From Siphlonurus alternatus (Eukaryota; Arthropoda; Insecta; Ephemeroptera; Siphlonuridae), in assembly GCA_949825025.1 (NCBI GenBank), contig OX463786.1, forward strand, positions 15,213,309-15,277,308: a DNA stretch of 64,000 nt, written 5' to 3'. Positions 40,600 to 54,832 of this stretch are shown piece by piece; position 1 is the first letter of the stretch; each line of letters starts with the position of its first letter. A program made the position numbers and the translations under genes. Below the pieces are notes generated by a model that saw only the letters and a list, made by a program, of their open reading frames with translations, was not told the DNA's origin and searched no databases.

Positions 40600-40921
40600 T
40601 AATGGAGTATTGACCTCAATTTTTTTTATTGCAGAAATGGATAGAGGGTGCAAAGTTATGCTACCCTGATTTTTTTCAGATTTTTTAGAGCCCGGGAACT
40701 ATTTTTAAAAAATTATTGAAAGTTATTTTTGTGACGTCACGAGACGCCGCTCCTTAAGAAAAAGATAGGACTTGCCGCCGCGTGACGTCACAAAAAGGAC
40801 TTTCAATAATTTTTTAAAAATAGTTCCCGGGCTCTAAAAAATCTGAAAAAAATCAGGGTAGCATAACTTTGCACGCTCTATCCATTTCTGCAATAAAAAA
40901 AAATGAGGACAATACTCCATT
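40600..40921. mobile_element. CRE-MITE family copy 4
   Basis: TA-flanked, ends atggagtattgacctcaatt and mirror, with two gtgacgtcac CRE sites. Confidence 0.95.
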
Positions 40922-41290
40922 ATATATGCAAATAATATATTACATTGACTTCTACATCACTAATATATGACAATAATATTATCGATTTGTTCAGTTCATA
41001 GCCAGAAAATTGACAAGGATTCACACACAATGTATTAATGCACTTCAAATATATAATATGTATAAATTTACTGTATTTCACTATAGATCACTTTCTCACT
41101 GCATATACTGTATATATTATGTTATACAATATAATAATGCTCCATACCTTACATTTTACAAAATTTATATTTGTCAAATCTGTTAATTCAAGAATATACT
41201 ACAATACAGTGTTTTATATTATATAATAGAAATTATGTAAAATTTATATAATGTATTTGGCATGTATAATCAATTTCGTTGATTTGCTTA

Positions 41291-41296
41291 TTTAAT
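41291..41296 (-). terminator. Possible polyadenylation signal of the receptor gene
   Basis: TTTAAT on the plus strand reads ATTAAA on the minus strand, 212 nt past the stop at 41508. Weak evidence only. Confidence 0.25.
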
Positions 41297-41507
41297 TTCC
41301 ATTTATAAATAGAAACCGTTGAGTTGAGCCTGTATTAATTACAAGATACAATTTTTGCATGATACAATTTTTCCCATACAAACAAACAAACTGGAGTTCA
41401 AGTTTTCTTGTAAGGAAAAATTGTATCATGCATGTAATAATAATAATACCGGCTTAATTAGCCTCTATACTCTATTAAAAAAAAATCACCATGAATATTT
41501 AAAAAAC

Positions 41508-41836
41508 TTAAGCTCTTGTAGGTATAGCAGGTCCAACAAAATTTTCATAATTTGGTCCAGTATTCCGTACTTGTTCGTACATATTTTCCTCTTCATCAGC
41601 ACAGCATCTTCCTGAAGCATCCTTGCTAAATCTCTGCATATCGTTGTACATGCTTGAATTTAGTTTCTCCTGCATCTCTCTGGTCTGCGCATCCTGCCGG
41701 GACTTGCAGTTGTAGCGGACCACGTACATGAGGATGACCGCACCGCAGATTGCAAGAAGGATGGACAGAACGATCACCACGATGTTCAGGGTAGTGTGGC
41801 GTGAGGTGTCGCCAGTGGATGTCATTTGGTTTGCAA
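41508..41836 (-). CDS. Receptor exon 13: transmembrane helix, tail and stop
   Basis: The acceptor is ttgttgtaacag. After a short Thr/Ser stalk it encodes NIVVIVLSILLAICGAVILM (transmembrane), then a basic stop-transfer stretch (RYNCKSRQ). The tail contains SMYNDM, NMYEQV and NYENF and ends IPTRA. YEQV and YENF are 6 residues apart, like an ITAM but with V/F instead of L/I. The stop is TAA at 41510-41508. Confidence 0.92.
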
Positions 41837-44800
41837 CTGTTACAACAAAAATACATATTAATTTTATTTTATTTGATCCTAGCTTCTTCAGCAAGTTGAA
41901 ATTACCCACATACAATTAATGTGTAAAAAAGATTGCTACAAAAACAATATTAAAAATCTTATGCCCCTCCCCTTGGTATTGCGTGAGACAAAAAAAAAAT
42001 ATAATTATATATTTAATTAAAACTTAACGTCGATCAGCTGTTTAACGTAGGTCTTTTTGATTAACATGTAAACCTTAGCAAATTCACAACAATTCTGAAT
42101 TTTTTTTTTGAGAGGCAGATATTAGTGCCTAAAAACTAAAAACCACAAAAAGAGTTTTAAAACAATTTAACGAGCCGATTTTTTTTAATTAAGTTTTTAG
42201 TTTGTCTCTCCATGAGAAAGCCCAGATGCTGAAAATTAAAAAGTTTAATTAAAAAAAAAAATCGGATCGTTAAATTGTTTTGAAATTTTTTCTATGGCTT
42301 TTAGGTACTAATATCTGCCTCTCAAAAAACGAATTAGAACTATTGTGAATTTGATAAGGTTTACATGTTAATCAAAGGGACCTACGTCGAACAGCTTATT
42401 GGCGTTATCTCTACCTTAAGGAAAAGAGGGTATAATAATTAATAAAAAGAATTAAGGGTAAGGTAACGCCACCAATGTTAAAAAAAATCCCTCTCACAAA
42501 AATTCTGAAAAAATTTTAAAATGTTCTCCTCTATACCCCCTATCAGTACCTAAAATATCAGGTATACAAATTCGATCTAGTTTTTGAGTTATAAATTTTT
42601 AAAGTTGACTACTCTAACATGGAGAAATGGAACTCCCATGTTAAATTGGTCAACTTTAAAAATTCATAACTCAAAAACTAGATCGTATTTGTATACCTGA
42701 TATTTTAGCTACTGATAGGGGGTGTAGAGGAGAACATTTTAAATTTTTTTCAGAATTTTTGTGAGAGGGATTTTTTTTAACATTGGTGGCTTTACCTTAC
42801 CCTTAACAATACCTCTAGCTGTAGGTGTAGTGAAGTTATCCTGAAGGAAGGTACTGGCGGTCAGGGTGGGGACGTCCTCCCCGGTGTATCCCTCCCCTTC
42901 GTTGTTAAGCAGCACCACGCGAACCAGGTACGTGGTGTCATCTTCCAGTCCTCCCAGGGTTTTCACGATGGATGGTTCTTGCAGCCGCGGTATCTTCTCC
43001 CAGGTATGCCATGACGTCTGGTGCCTCTCCTAATAAAACAGTGTGTTATAATCAAATTTTATACATGATATTCCTTCTGGAAGTATAAGCCGGAAGTGTA
43101 AAGTTTCTATTCTTATTTCAGAGTTACAATTTCACACATTGGACAGTACTTCTACTTCAAAACACTATGTAATTTTTAAAAACTGAATTAGAAACAGAAG
43201 AGCTGCAAATTTCACACTTCCGGCTACTTCCGGAAGGAATTTTATATTAATTTGACTGTTAAATTATAGACCATATCAGTTTGACAATTTTATTGATTAC
43301 TTGGAAAAAATACTTCGAATGGGGTATTGTCAATTTTTGTCATTTTTTGAACAGTCTCTACACCCTTAAAAGAATGCTGCTGTAAACGCTGTGACGTCAT
43401 AGTCATGTAAATATCTAACACACATGCATAATTATATAGAGAAGGGCGTTTTTTTTTTCTATCAAGTTTGAGGTTTTTAGAGGATTTTCAAAAGAAAATC
43501 TTAACAAAATTTATAATTTGAGGTCGCAACGTCGCATGCAATTTTCTTGTATATTATTTTGCATGTAGAATAATTATACAATACTTCTTGAACTTAAATA
43601 TATATGCAAAAATGATACGATCACATTGTTCATGCAAACATTTTAAAGTAGAGTGAGCGAGTTCATTTTTTTTAATATTTTATTTTTTAAAAATAGTTTA
43701 AGCTGCCCTCTATTGAGAAATGAAAACCAAAAAATTTCATCTCAAATAGTTTCCTCAAATAGTTTCACCACAAAAAATTCCCAAAGTTGGTGTTTCGGAG
43801 GCCTTTAACGTGCAGCTTTATGGAATATAAAAATATAAAACCGCGTTTTACTCCAACTTTTTCTGAACTATGGTACCATTTAAAAAATACTTACGTAATT
43901 TATGATGAATTCTTTAATGAATTTTCAAATAAAATTTTTTTTACGGGGTCGTTTTCTTGGAAAAAAATCATGAAAATCCTTATGGGAATTAACCCGCAAA
44001 AACTTAAAGATTTTTTTCCGAAAAAACGGCTCCGTAAAAAAATTTTTTTATTTAAAAATCCATTAAAGAAATCATCATAGATTACGTAGGTATTTTTTAA
44101 ATGGTAGCATAGTTCAGAAAATGTTGGAGTAAAACGCGGTTTTATGTTCCATAAGACTGCACGTTAAAGGCCTCCGAAACACCAACTTTGGGAATTTTTT
44201 GTGGTGAAACTATTTGAGATGGAATTTTTTGGTTTTCATTTCTCAATAGAAGGCAGCTTAAACTATTTTTAGAAAATCAAACATTAAAAAAAAAATGCAA
44301 TCGCTCACTCTACTTTAAACAATGAAAAGTATCCATGAACATTGTTATATGCAGTAATAATCATTCATACCTTATACTGAAGTTCAATTTCAAATGTATT
44401 GAACTCGAAATTATCATGACTTTCTTGCGCAGGATATATTGTTATTTCCAAACTATTTGAGAAAGCGTTTTCTAATTTCGGGGCTTGGAGTACTTTCGGA
44501 AACCCTAGAAATGAAAATAAAATAAGTTAATAAAGTACAGATTACATTTATATACAGACTAGTACATCTGTATATACTATTTTATTACTTTTCAATTTGT
44601 TGAGCTGCACATCAGAATGGACAACATACATGAAAAATTTTTATTACAGAAATGAATAGAGGGTACCAAATCATGCTACTCTGAATTTTTTCAGATTTTT
44701 TTGAGACCCAGAACTATTTTTAAATAATTATTGAAAGTGCGGCCACGCCCCCTGGAGGCGTCAATAGGCGTCCAGTCTCTATCCTTTTTATTAAGAATTC

Positions 44801-46544
44801 AGAGGTGCCAACTGAAATCACAGGACTTTCAATAATTATTTAAAAATAGTTCCGGGTCTCAAAAAAATCTGAAAAAACTCCGAGTTGCATAATTTGGTGC
44901 CCTCTATTTATTTCTGCAATAAAATTTATATTATTTTCATATTATCAGAAAATATCATCCCGAGATAAAAAAAAAAAAAAAAATTAGGGATTATACTCAT
45001 CGACTAGGGTGCTACAAAATTAAGTTTATGTATACATAATATTATATTGAGTGTTTTATATGTAAATGCTGAGTATTAATTGACAGTTGGAAGTAAACGA
45101 CAATAATATGTCAGACACAATAATAAGCTTTACATTAAGAAATAATATTTAAAATAATGTAGACTACTGTGACTTTTACTGTAATTATCACCTCTTTATA
45201 TACATGAAAATATTAATTACGTATAATCTGCATAATTTGGTGATTTTTTACTAAATTAACAAACGCTTAGATTGTTCTTTTTTTGCATTTAAAAATCAAT
45301 TAAGGGTAAGATAACGCCAACAATATTAAAAAAAAATCCCTCACAAAAATTTGAAATGTTCTCTTCTACACCCTAGATCGTATTTATATACCTGATATTT
45401 TAGCTACTGATATAGGAGGTATAGAGGAGAACATTTTAAATTTTTTTCAGAATTTTTGTGAGGGGCTGGCGTTATCTTACCTCGACCGATCATTAATATT
45501 TATGGTCCATATATAGTCACAACCACGAGAAAAGCATACGATTTGTATTTACTGTAATTCAGATGACAATCTGGTTTAACAGCTTTAATATTTGAAATTA
45601 TTTATGATTCAATAATTATTAATTGTGGAAATAATAGTAAGTGTAAAAAAGTTTAAATATCACAAAAAAAAAATGCAAAATGTTTAACTTATATTATTTT
45701 TTTATTTTTAATAAAATAATTAAATAAAAATAATATATTTTAATTTTTATTTAAGTTTAAATTTTTTTTTTTTAAAGAAAATAATTTTTAAACTTTAGAG
45801 GCGCAGTGCATTAAAGAATTCTCGTTAGATCACCGAAATCAAGCAACGTCGAGTGTTGGTTAGTACTTGGATGATTCTCATGCAGTTTCAAGTAAAAAAT
45901 ACGCTGCTCCCTCCCTGAGGTAAATTGATCTCGATCTCTTTCCACCCAGTGCAGTGATGCACTTGTGTGTGGTTCCCCAAGCTTTGGACACCACTTTGGT
46001 CTATTGTGATATAAAAAGTAAAGACCTGGTCGTCCTGACTGAGGTTTTACACGATTCTCTCAGTTTCACCTCAGTGAATGCTGGGACGCCGTGGCCATCA
46101 CCCTTTCCCTCCCTTACTCATTACAGAGCCTCGAGCTCAAAGCTTATTATAGTGGTATATCCTTGTAAAAACCCTGTAAACCCTGATATTAAGTACGAAA
46201 ACTCACAATTGTCGCACCGGGCCGACTGCCATCCGTCCTTGCATCCTAAAGGACAGACTCCGTTGTGAGGGTTGCACGTCCTGCCAGCCTTGCAGTTACC
46301 ACTGCAGTTACGTTGGCAGCCGGGACCAAACTTGCCTTTGCAGACTGAGGAAACACAAGTGGAGAACAAAGTATAAGTTCAAATGCATATATTAATATTT
46401 ACATATATACGGTATATATTTAAATATTTTAATTATGCATGTTAAAATAAATAGAGTATCATAAAATTTATAACTATAATGTGCATTTTTTTTTAATGTT
46501 ATAAGTTTGCATTTATAAGTGCTTCTATCCCTCTCTCTCTCCCT

Positions 46545-46606
<62 letters not shown>

Positions 46607-49272
46607 TTTTTCTCTTTACATTTACAAAAACTGAACACAAAATTATTCAATAAATGATTCGTCTCCTTTCCAATTTATTATCAATGCTAATACAATCTCT
46701 TTAATAAAAAAATAATTTTGAAACACATACCGGTAGTACAGTTCGGTGCAGTATAACCAGCCAGACACGAGCAGCTGTTTCTGTTACAGGCGGTGACTCC
46801 GTGACAATTCTGTTGATTTTTGAGCACCAGGCCACACGTCAAGTTGCATTGAGCACCAAATTTGTTATCCAAACAACCTGTAATAAAATCAGAATGAAGA
46901 ATGAAGTGAAAACAATATATAAAAACATTGAGCTTTACACATTGAGCTCTACACAAGGCCTTGTGTAGAGCTCAATGGAAAAAACTGACTATGAATATAG
47001 CTCAAACGTTATCCTTGCCTGTTTGTATAAGGAATTATTTGTGTTTATGTAATAAATAATATGTACACTGTAAGAGTTATCAATAAAAACTTTAATAATA
47101 ATAAGGAATTATTTCGGAGGAGTAAGAAAATCACTATCCTAAAAACGTTAATATTTTTATTTATCACGCCTTCATAGACTGTTGTGTGGAAACGTTCATA
47201 AACAGAAGTGATGTTCGTGGTGTCCCGAGATGTAAATGATGTGATAATTACTATAGTAAAGAGCAGCACTCCCAAAGCATTTTATCCCCACTTTACCCTT
47301 GTTAAAAATTATGTCTTCATCTCATCCATTAAACGTTTAAACCTAATCTTTTTACCTCAAAAACACATCTTATTGACGAATAAAATATGAAAAAAAAAGC
47401 ATGGACTTATAATCTGTGCTAATAATATAATATATAAAGCTTTGTTTGGTATTACTTAATTCACCTCAAAATAAATTACACTTTTTGATAAATTTGTCAA
47501 TAGTATTGTGCATATTATACTAATATAGTAAAACTTACTGAAAATCGGAGCACTTTCTTTAGTTACAGCACTTGTTTGGACGGTTTCACCCGATTTTAGA
47601 AGCTCGCACTCAGAGATATCCCCTTGCTTTTTTGACTGCACTGTTGAGAAATGGACTTCTGCAAAGAGAGAGAAAATATCTTATAAATATGTATAAAAAC
47701 TAATTAATATTTACTAACTAATGAAATATTAAAGATATTAAGGTAACACGCCCAATGTTAAAAATATTCCCACACATGAAAATTATGAATATGCATTATG
47801 AATTATGAATTAAAATGTTCTTCTCTACGTTCCCTATCAGCAGCTACATTCCCTATCAGTAGTTTAAATATAAGATATTTTAGTTCTATGGATGTTCCAT
47901 TTCTCCATGTTATAAAATTAGTTGATTAACTTTAAAAATTCATAACACGTGAAAATTAGACCGAATTTATATATATTATGATATTTTAGCTACTGATAGG
48001 GGATGTAGAGGAGAACATTTAAGACATGTTTCATAATTTTCAAGTGTGGGATTTTTTTTTTTTAAATTGAACGTGCTACCTTTTCCTTAATTATATATAT
48101 ATATATTTTTTTACATTTATATTTACAAAATTAATTATAATAATTATATTATGCAGTATATCACTGCGCAACAGGATATTGTGGTGTGAATAAATAATAT
48201 AATCATTCCAGGAACTTGTAAAGTGCAAATTGATTATTTGCGTAATTATTATAAAATGTATATATATACATCCTGGTATATAACCACATCGAAAAACCCA
48301 AGAACTTGAATGATTACGTCCATATGAGTCTCATGGCTATTATATTACAGGAATTCACACCCTACTGGAGATCTAAATAGATGAGTTAAATAAATGTGAG
48401 ATTGCTACCGGATAGCCGGATATTTATATTATTACTTGGGCATTGTATTTTAAATCTGAAACTTTGCAGAAATAAAAGAATTTCAACATTGCATCTCTGC
48501 AGAGTATTTAGAGAGTTCATATTTTTTAATTATCATCAGAAATTTAAAAAATTCCGTTCAAAACTAATACACTTAAAATTGATTTATTATACTTATATAT
48601 CATAAATTATTAAAATCATCTGCATGTCACTGACAGCATGTGTTTTAATTTAAATACCCCTATTTAATATGTAAAACATGACAATTGTATTTTCTAATAA
48701 GAACTACTTTCCATATTTCCAATCGTAGAAAGTGGCCCTTATTAGCATATAAAATTAATGTCAGTTATTGTGTTTTGTATCTCGTGAACTTATGTTTTAT
48801 ACTATATGATTGAAAAATTACATGATCTGGAAATTTTATGATTTTAATAAATTTTTACTATAAAAATTTCAATTTTGAATTTACGTTTCTCGATCATACT
48901 GCTCACCGTTTTCATCACAAACTCGGATATCTCCAATAAGAAAGTCGTTAGGTGGGACGATGGATACTTTGTAGTTCGTATTTCCCATCAGTGTAGTTTG
49001 GAGTCTTGAAACCTGCCATCCTTTGCCGGCCTGAAAAGTTTTAAATTTATTAATTCAGTCATAAAATTATAATATATAATACACTATATCGTCCCTCGTC
49101 CGGAATAACGAGCTATTTGCTTACTACGATTTCGTTGCAATATATGAGCTCTGCTATTTCAGGTGAGCGCAATTATGAGAGCTGTAAATCAATATAAAAT
49201 AAAGCTCATAATTGCGCTCACCTGAAAAAGCAGATAGCTCATTATTGCGGACGAGTGACGAAATGGAGGTAG

Positions 49273-49354
<82 letters not shown>

Positions 49355-50494
49355 AACCTTAGAGTTGAAAATTTTCATCTAAACTCATCCTTATCTAATC
49401 TTATTACGCCTATTTACCTCAAAAGCACATCTTATCAAATGGAGCCAACATTTTTAACGTTTAATGCTCAATTAGAAGAAATACTATAAAGCAGACTTAA
49501 AACTAGATCTCCTGGAAACAAACTTCTTTTTTCAAAGAAGTTTTTCCCCTCTTCTAAAAATCTCTCATTGATAATAGACAATCATAATCAATATGGATTT
49601 TTCATTCCAGAAATAGATAGAGATTATAGAGACTACCAAAATATATACCACTCAGAATTTTTCACAATCCAGAGAAGCATAAAAAGTTCATGCACCTTAA
49701 TTTCATCTTTAATAAAACTATAGAGATTTTTCGTTTCTAGGGGGCATGATGGCCGCACTTGATCAAATTAAAAATTTGCTCTCAGACTCATAAATCTGAA
49801 GAAATTCAGAGTTGTATAATTTGGTACCCTCTATTTATTTTTACAATAAAAAAGTTGTGTAAGGAAGTAAATTGTTGTGAATTCCCTGCTTCTGAAATTA
49901 TTTATGTGCTAAAAGTAATAATATAAAATAAAATGCAGGTTGTCCATCCCTGAAAGGTCCTCACCTTCAGGTCCACCTGGTCATGGACCTTCCCGTCCTT
50001 CAGCACTCGCAATTGTCCTTGTCCGGCTGTAGAGTGGTAGATCAGTGAGACACACAGAGGCTGAGACTCCGGTACTTTCACTTTAGGACTTAGCAGCTCC
50101 TGATGGCCTGTCTTCGGCTGAAGAACGTTGTCTGCAAATATTTACATTGTTAGTAACTAATTACAATAGGGAATGAAAAATCTAAAAAAAAAAAGTCATT
50201 AAAATTGATAAACTTATTATTTTTTTTTAACGTTGAGTCGAAAATACCATCAAATAATACTTTTGTAGCGTCACTTTTAAATGAAAATATATTTTGTGAC
50301 GTCAGAAGAGCGGCTAAAAAAATATATTTATGACGCAAAATATTATTATTTTTTTGTTAAGAATTCATAAATAAAAAAGTTATTTTTACAAATAATTAAG
50401 CGTTTTTTTTTTTTTTTTTTCAATTTGAAATTAAATATCAGCTTGAAAATAGAATACTATTATTTATTATCACCTTACTATTATATAGTCGTAC

Positions 50495-50576
<82 letters not shown>

Positions 50577-51533
50577 GTACGACTATATAAAGAGGAAAAT
50601 ATAATATTATAAAATATCTGTCAAAAACCCATTCAATATTCAAATAAAAAATGATTTATACATAATTCATATATAAAACATATTACGTAGTTCGTATTTT
50701 TAAATAAATTAATTGAGATTTTAAATTTTGGACTGCTAGGGAAACTATAAAAATACATAAAAATATGAGTTTCATTCTCAATATTGTACGTGTTAAAATC
50801 TATTATTTAGAATACTTAATTAAGTTTAATTTATATGGTAAACAATGCAATATATCATAAAACACAATTGTGTGCATTAAAAATTACTTAAATTAGTGCC
50901 TATATTTGTATAAATATAGGCACTTTATTAAAAATTAGTGTATAAAACATAATTATAGGAACATCACAGGCATGACAAAAAAATACTAACAGAAAAAATT
51001 AGTCATAAAAAAGTACTTACACGAATGAGCTCTCCAGTACCCCCTCGTATTATGCGTTCGATACGAAACATACTTTATTGAATATGGTGCGGCATCTTTC
51101 CAATCAATTAACGTTTGGTTTCTGCTCCGAAGAATTATGTTCATATAATCTGGCCCATTTAACAGTAGGAAGGTTAAATGAACCCAATTTGATTCATTCA
51201 ATACTGGAACAATCTAAACAAAAATATTAAAAATTTAAAATAATATTAAATTAATTTTAGAGAATTGCCAAATTAATTTTTTTAATAATATTTTTAACTG
51301 TCATATTAATTAAATTATTATAATGCAACGGCATGACTAATTTTAAATACTTTTTATAACAATTTAGCGGGGTAATGGGTAATAACATAGGGAAAGAATG
51401 GTGGTCATGGCCTGTTACGTGTCCCAGCATTTACTGAGTGGGACTGAGGGAACCGTGAAAAACCTCAGTCAGGACGAACACCTTTACTTTGATTTTGAGA
51501 AAATATAAAAACTGATATTAATTAGGATAATAT

Positions 51534-51599
<66 letters not shown>

Positions 51600-53751
51600 C
51601 CTTTTTAGGATTATACTTACACTAGAGACCACTACGTTTTCGACACATGTTCCGAGTCCTTTTCCTTTGGCAGGCATTCCATTTGGACACTTCCACAGTT
51701 TCTGTTTGTTGTCTTGGATCGAGATCCAGTAGGCGGGAGATTCGTGAATGTTTTCCTCTCCAGTTAGAGCGAAGTACACCTGATCTTTGACTAGAACTGA
51801 CAGGTGAATCATGGAGGTGTGGGAGTCGTTGGATATCGTTATCTTGTGTAGGAACTCTTCCTCACGTGTCTGGTGTAATGGAAATCCTATAACATTTAGA
51901 TATATATTATTTTTTAATGAAAAAATTGCTTGATTTTTTTTTTATCATAGAGAACCTGTTAATATTTTTTTTAGCCCTATATCATTCTCAAAATCAAGAG
52001 GAATAGCACTAGCTGTAATGTTTATAGCAATGAAAGTCGTTATATCGGAGAAAATGTCCCACAAGTAAAAAAAAATCTAGTCTTTCTATTTGTATTTCAG
52101 CGTTGAAATTTCATATATGGGTACTGCAAATCACTCTACAATGTTTCAAAATTAAATTACAAACAGAAGAGCTACAAATTTCACACTTTCGGCTACTTCC
52201 GAAGGGAATATTAAATTAATTTGGCTGTATTTTGTTATCGGTCACTTAAACAATTGAACTGTGACCCAAACACTGACCTATGATAACCTCTACTGACTTG
52301 GCCACGGCCTCCCTCATTCCTCCCCCACCACTGGATTATATGTCATGTTAACGCTCACAAGATGGTGTTTAATATAATTATAGGGATCCATTAACAACGC
52401 CTCATAAGAATAACATTATCCGTCATCAACGAATCCGCTGTTTACAATAGAGGTTTCAAGTGAGTGAGCTCACGCTGCGCAACTGTTGTCGTTAAAAGGT
52501 CCACCTTGCACTTGAAAATTAAGCAAAGTGTTTTTTTTTTTAACTTTTATCGGTTATAAATCAAGTAAAAAATATAAATATTGAATTATCTACTTTATTT
52601 TTCAGTTTGGACCAAAGTTCCGTAAAGGAATTTTCCCTAAAAATCTTATTCTTAGTGAAAAAATGAATTCACTAAGAATTCATAAAATGAAAAAATGAAA
52701 ATGAAATGAAGTGAAAAAACGTGTTGTGTTGTTGTTTTTTGCATAGGTTTGGTATAGCGGGTGGGAACACCGAAAAATCAGCTGACTTGAAGCCTCTATT
52801 CAGTTTTGAAACTTAACAGAGTGGTTGAAGATATACATCAGTATAAACAAGTATTATAACCTTTAGTTAAAAGTTAAAACAAAGTTTAACTTCAATAGTT
52901 GATGAGATAAAAATGAAAAGTCTTAAGTTTTATCATATGGTGCACGCAGCGAAGTAAAAAACCGTCCGACTAGCTTAAAGTATACCATGCAATAGAAGCT
53001 TCAAGTCAGCTGATTTTGCGGTGTTCCCACCGTCCTATTCAAACCTATAATGTAAAAAAAAAAAAACTCGAAATTGCTTTTTTGGCAGTAAAGAATTTTT
53101 TTAGAGGGAAATAAATTACTTATTCGTTATCAGGAAATCCATAATAGTTGTAGTTGAGTAGGAGATGATTTCAAATTATAATTGCTTTAATAGTTACTAA
53201 CAAAAAAATTCAAAATTTTCTAACAAGGTGGCTTATGGAGAAAATTTTCCCGAACACTTGAAGCCTCTATTAGTTAGGTCATGTAATTATAGAAATTGAG
53301 TTAATAATCTTAGTTCCTTGTGGTTACATCTAATGACATTAGCAACTACAAGAGTTTGTAACGTTCGTTGAATTTTAATATAAACATCTCGTTATTTTGT
53401 GACCGCATGTGCGCACTTAACTTCCTATGTTACAACATACGATAATATTCTGGCGGTTACTCACTTTCCCAACGATAGTCAAGGACCGGTCCCAGTTCAA
53501 CTCTCGTCTCAACCTCGAGGTTTGAGACCATCTGCAGGGTATCTGGGTCGTACCACCCTGGACACAACTTGTCATCACTCAGGTCGCAGTTCAGAACCTG
53601 AGACAACCTTTTGTTGTGAGTGCCGTCAGGTTCATTGATCAGCCAGGATGGTGCTAAAACAATAAAACAAAGTTACATTTAATTTTAATTAACATTTTTT
53701 ATGGTCCTTCCTGAGTTGAAATAAATGTCATCTTTTATTCGATATTTATAA

Positions 53752-53799
<48 letters not shown>

Positions 53800-54752
53800 A
53801 ATTCCCTCCTATTTTGAATCATTTTAGAGGAAAAAAGAGAAAAAAATGCGAGATTTTGTCTTTTTTCCTCTTCTTGAACATGAAATGTTAGAAATATTGT
53901 CTTAATTTCATCCTCACTTTGAGCGAAGAGGAAAAATTATGTGTTTTAGAGGTAACAAGATAGGCCTGTTTGTAAGCCCTGCTCGGTGTACACTCTTACA
54001 CCGTTTTCTTACACCAGCGCAGATGGCGGGGTGAGTACAGTGCAGATGACGTCACGATTTTTGTTCGTAAACTTGCTCAGAGTACACCGAGCAGGGTTTA
54101 AGAACAGGCCTTAGGTTTAGACGTGTTAAGGATGAGTTGAAGATGTAATTTTTCAACTCGGGTTTGTTAAAATAAAATATCACCACCTACAGAAAATAAA
54201 TAATTATATTTTAATTATAAAATTAGTTTGGCTACTATTTACGCTACTGATGCCTTCTATTGGCGAAGAAAATTTTTCGGGGTAAATGAGGTATACGCAC
54301 GTTGTAAAAGTAAAAGGCACTATAAAACAATTTACTGTACAAATTGTTTTTGTAGTTTATGCAAAATATATATCCAGTAGAGAAACAGAGTTTTTTTTTT
54401 ATAATATTTTTATGAATCACTTTTTAATAATTAAAAATAAATATATACATTTTCTTGGAGTGTTATAAGAACTTATCAGTAACTTGATAAAAATAATAAT
54501 GAGAAATTTATTTTATATGACTCATAGCTAAGTCACTAGACAGGATACCGGAACATGAGACGTAATTATAAAATAATTACTCATATGGCAACAATCATAC
54601 ATGGCATGCATGTGAGGAAACTCCCAAGTGAATTAATATAATAGTATTATCTTTCTATCTTTCATAAGACTGCAATGGACGCGCGCAGTGAATTAAACGT
54701 AATTATATAAAGCTATATGATTCATATAGCTTATATGATGTACAAAAGGTTG

Positions 54753-54832
<80 letters not shown>

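Larger units (their letters stand above)
35407..41290. other. Convergent intergenic region, no gene seen
   Basis: This lies between the convergent Tudor gene (+) and receptor gene (-). It contains only foldback elements (listed separately), a GCATCC-rich MITE and AT-rich spacer. No open frame here has splice context or a recognisable domain. Confidence 0.7.

Noticed and set aside
43787..44080. 97-residue open frame
   Set aside because: Lies wholly inside a foldback transposon arm and has low-complexity translation.
45824..45893. Functional 5S rRNA gene
   Set aside because: Too diverged and too short (about 70 of 120 nt), and joined to a repeated SINE body.
45954..46268. 104-residue plus-strand frame
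   Set aside because: Spans the SINE body and the antisense of EGF exon 10.
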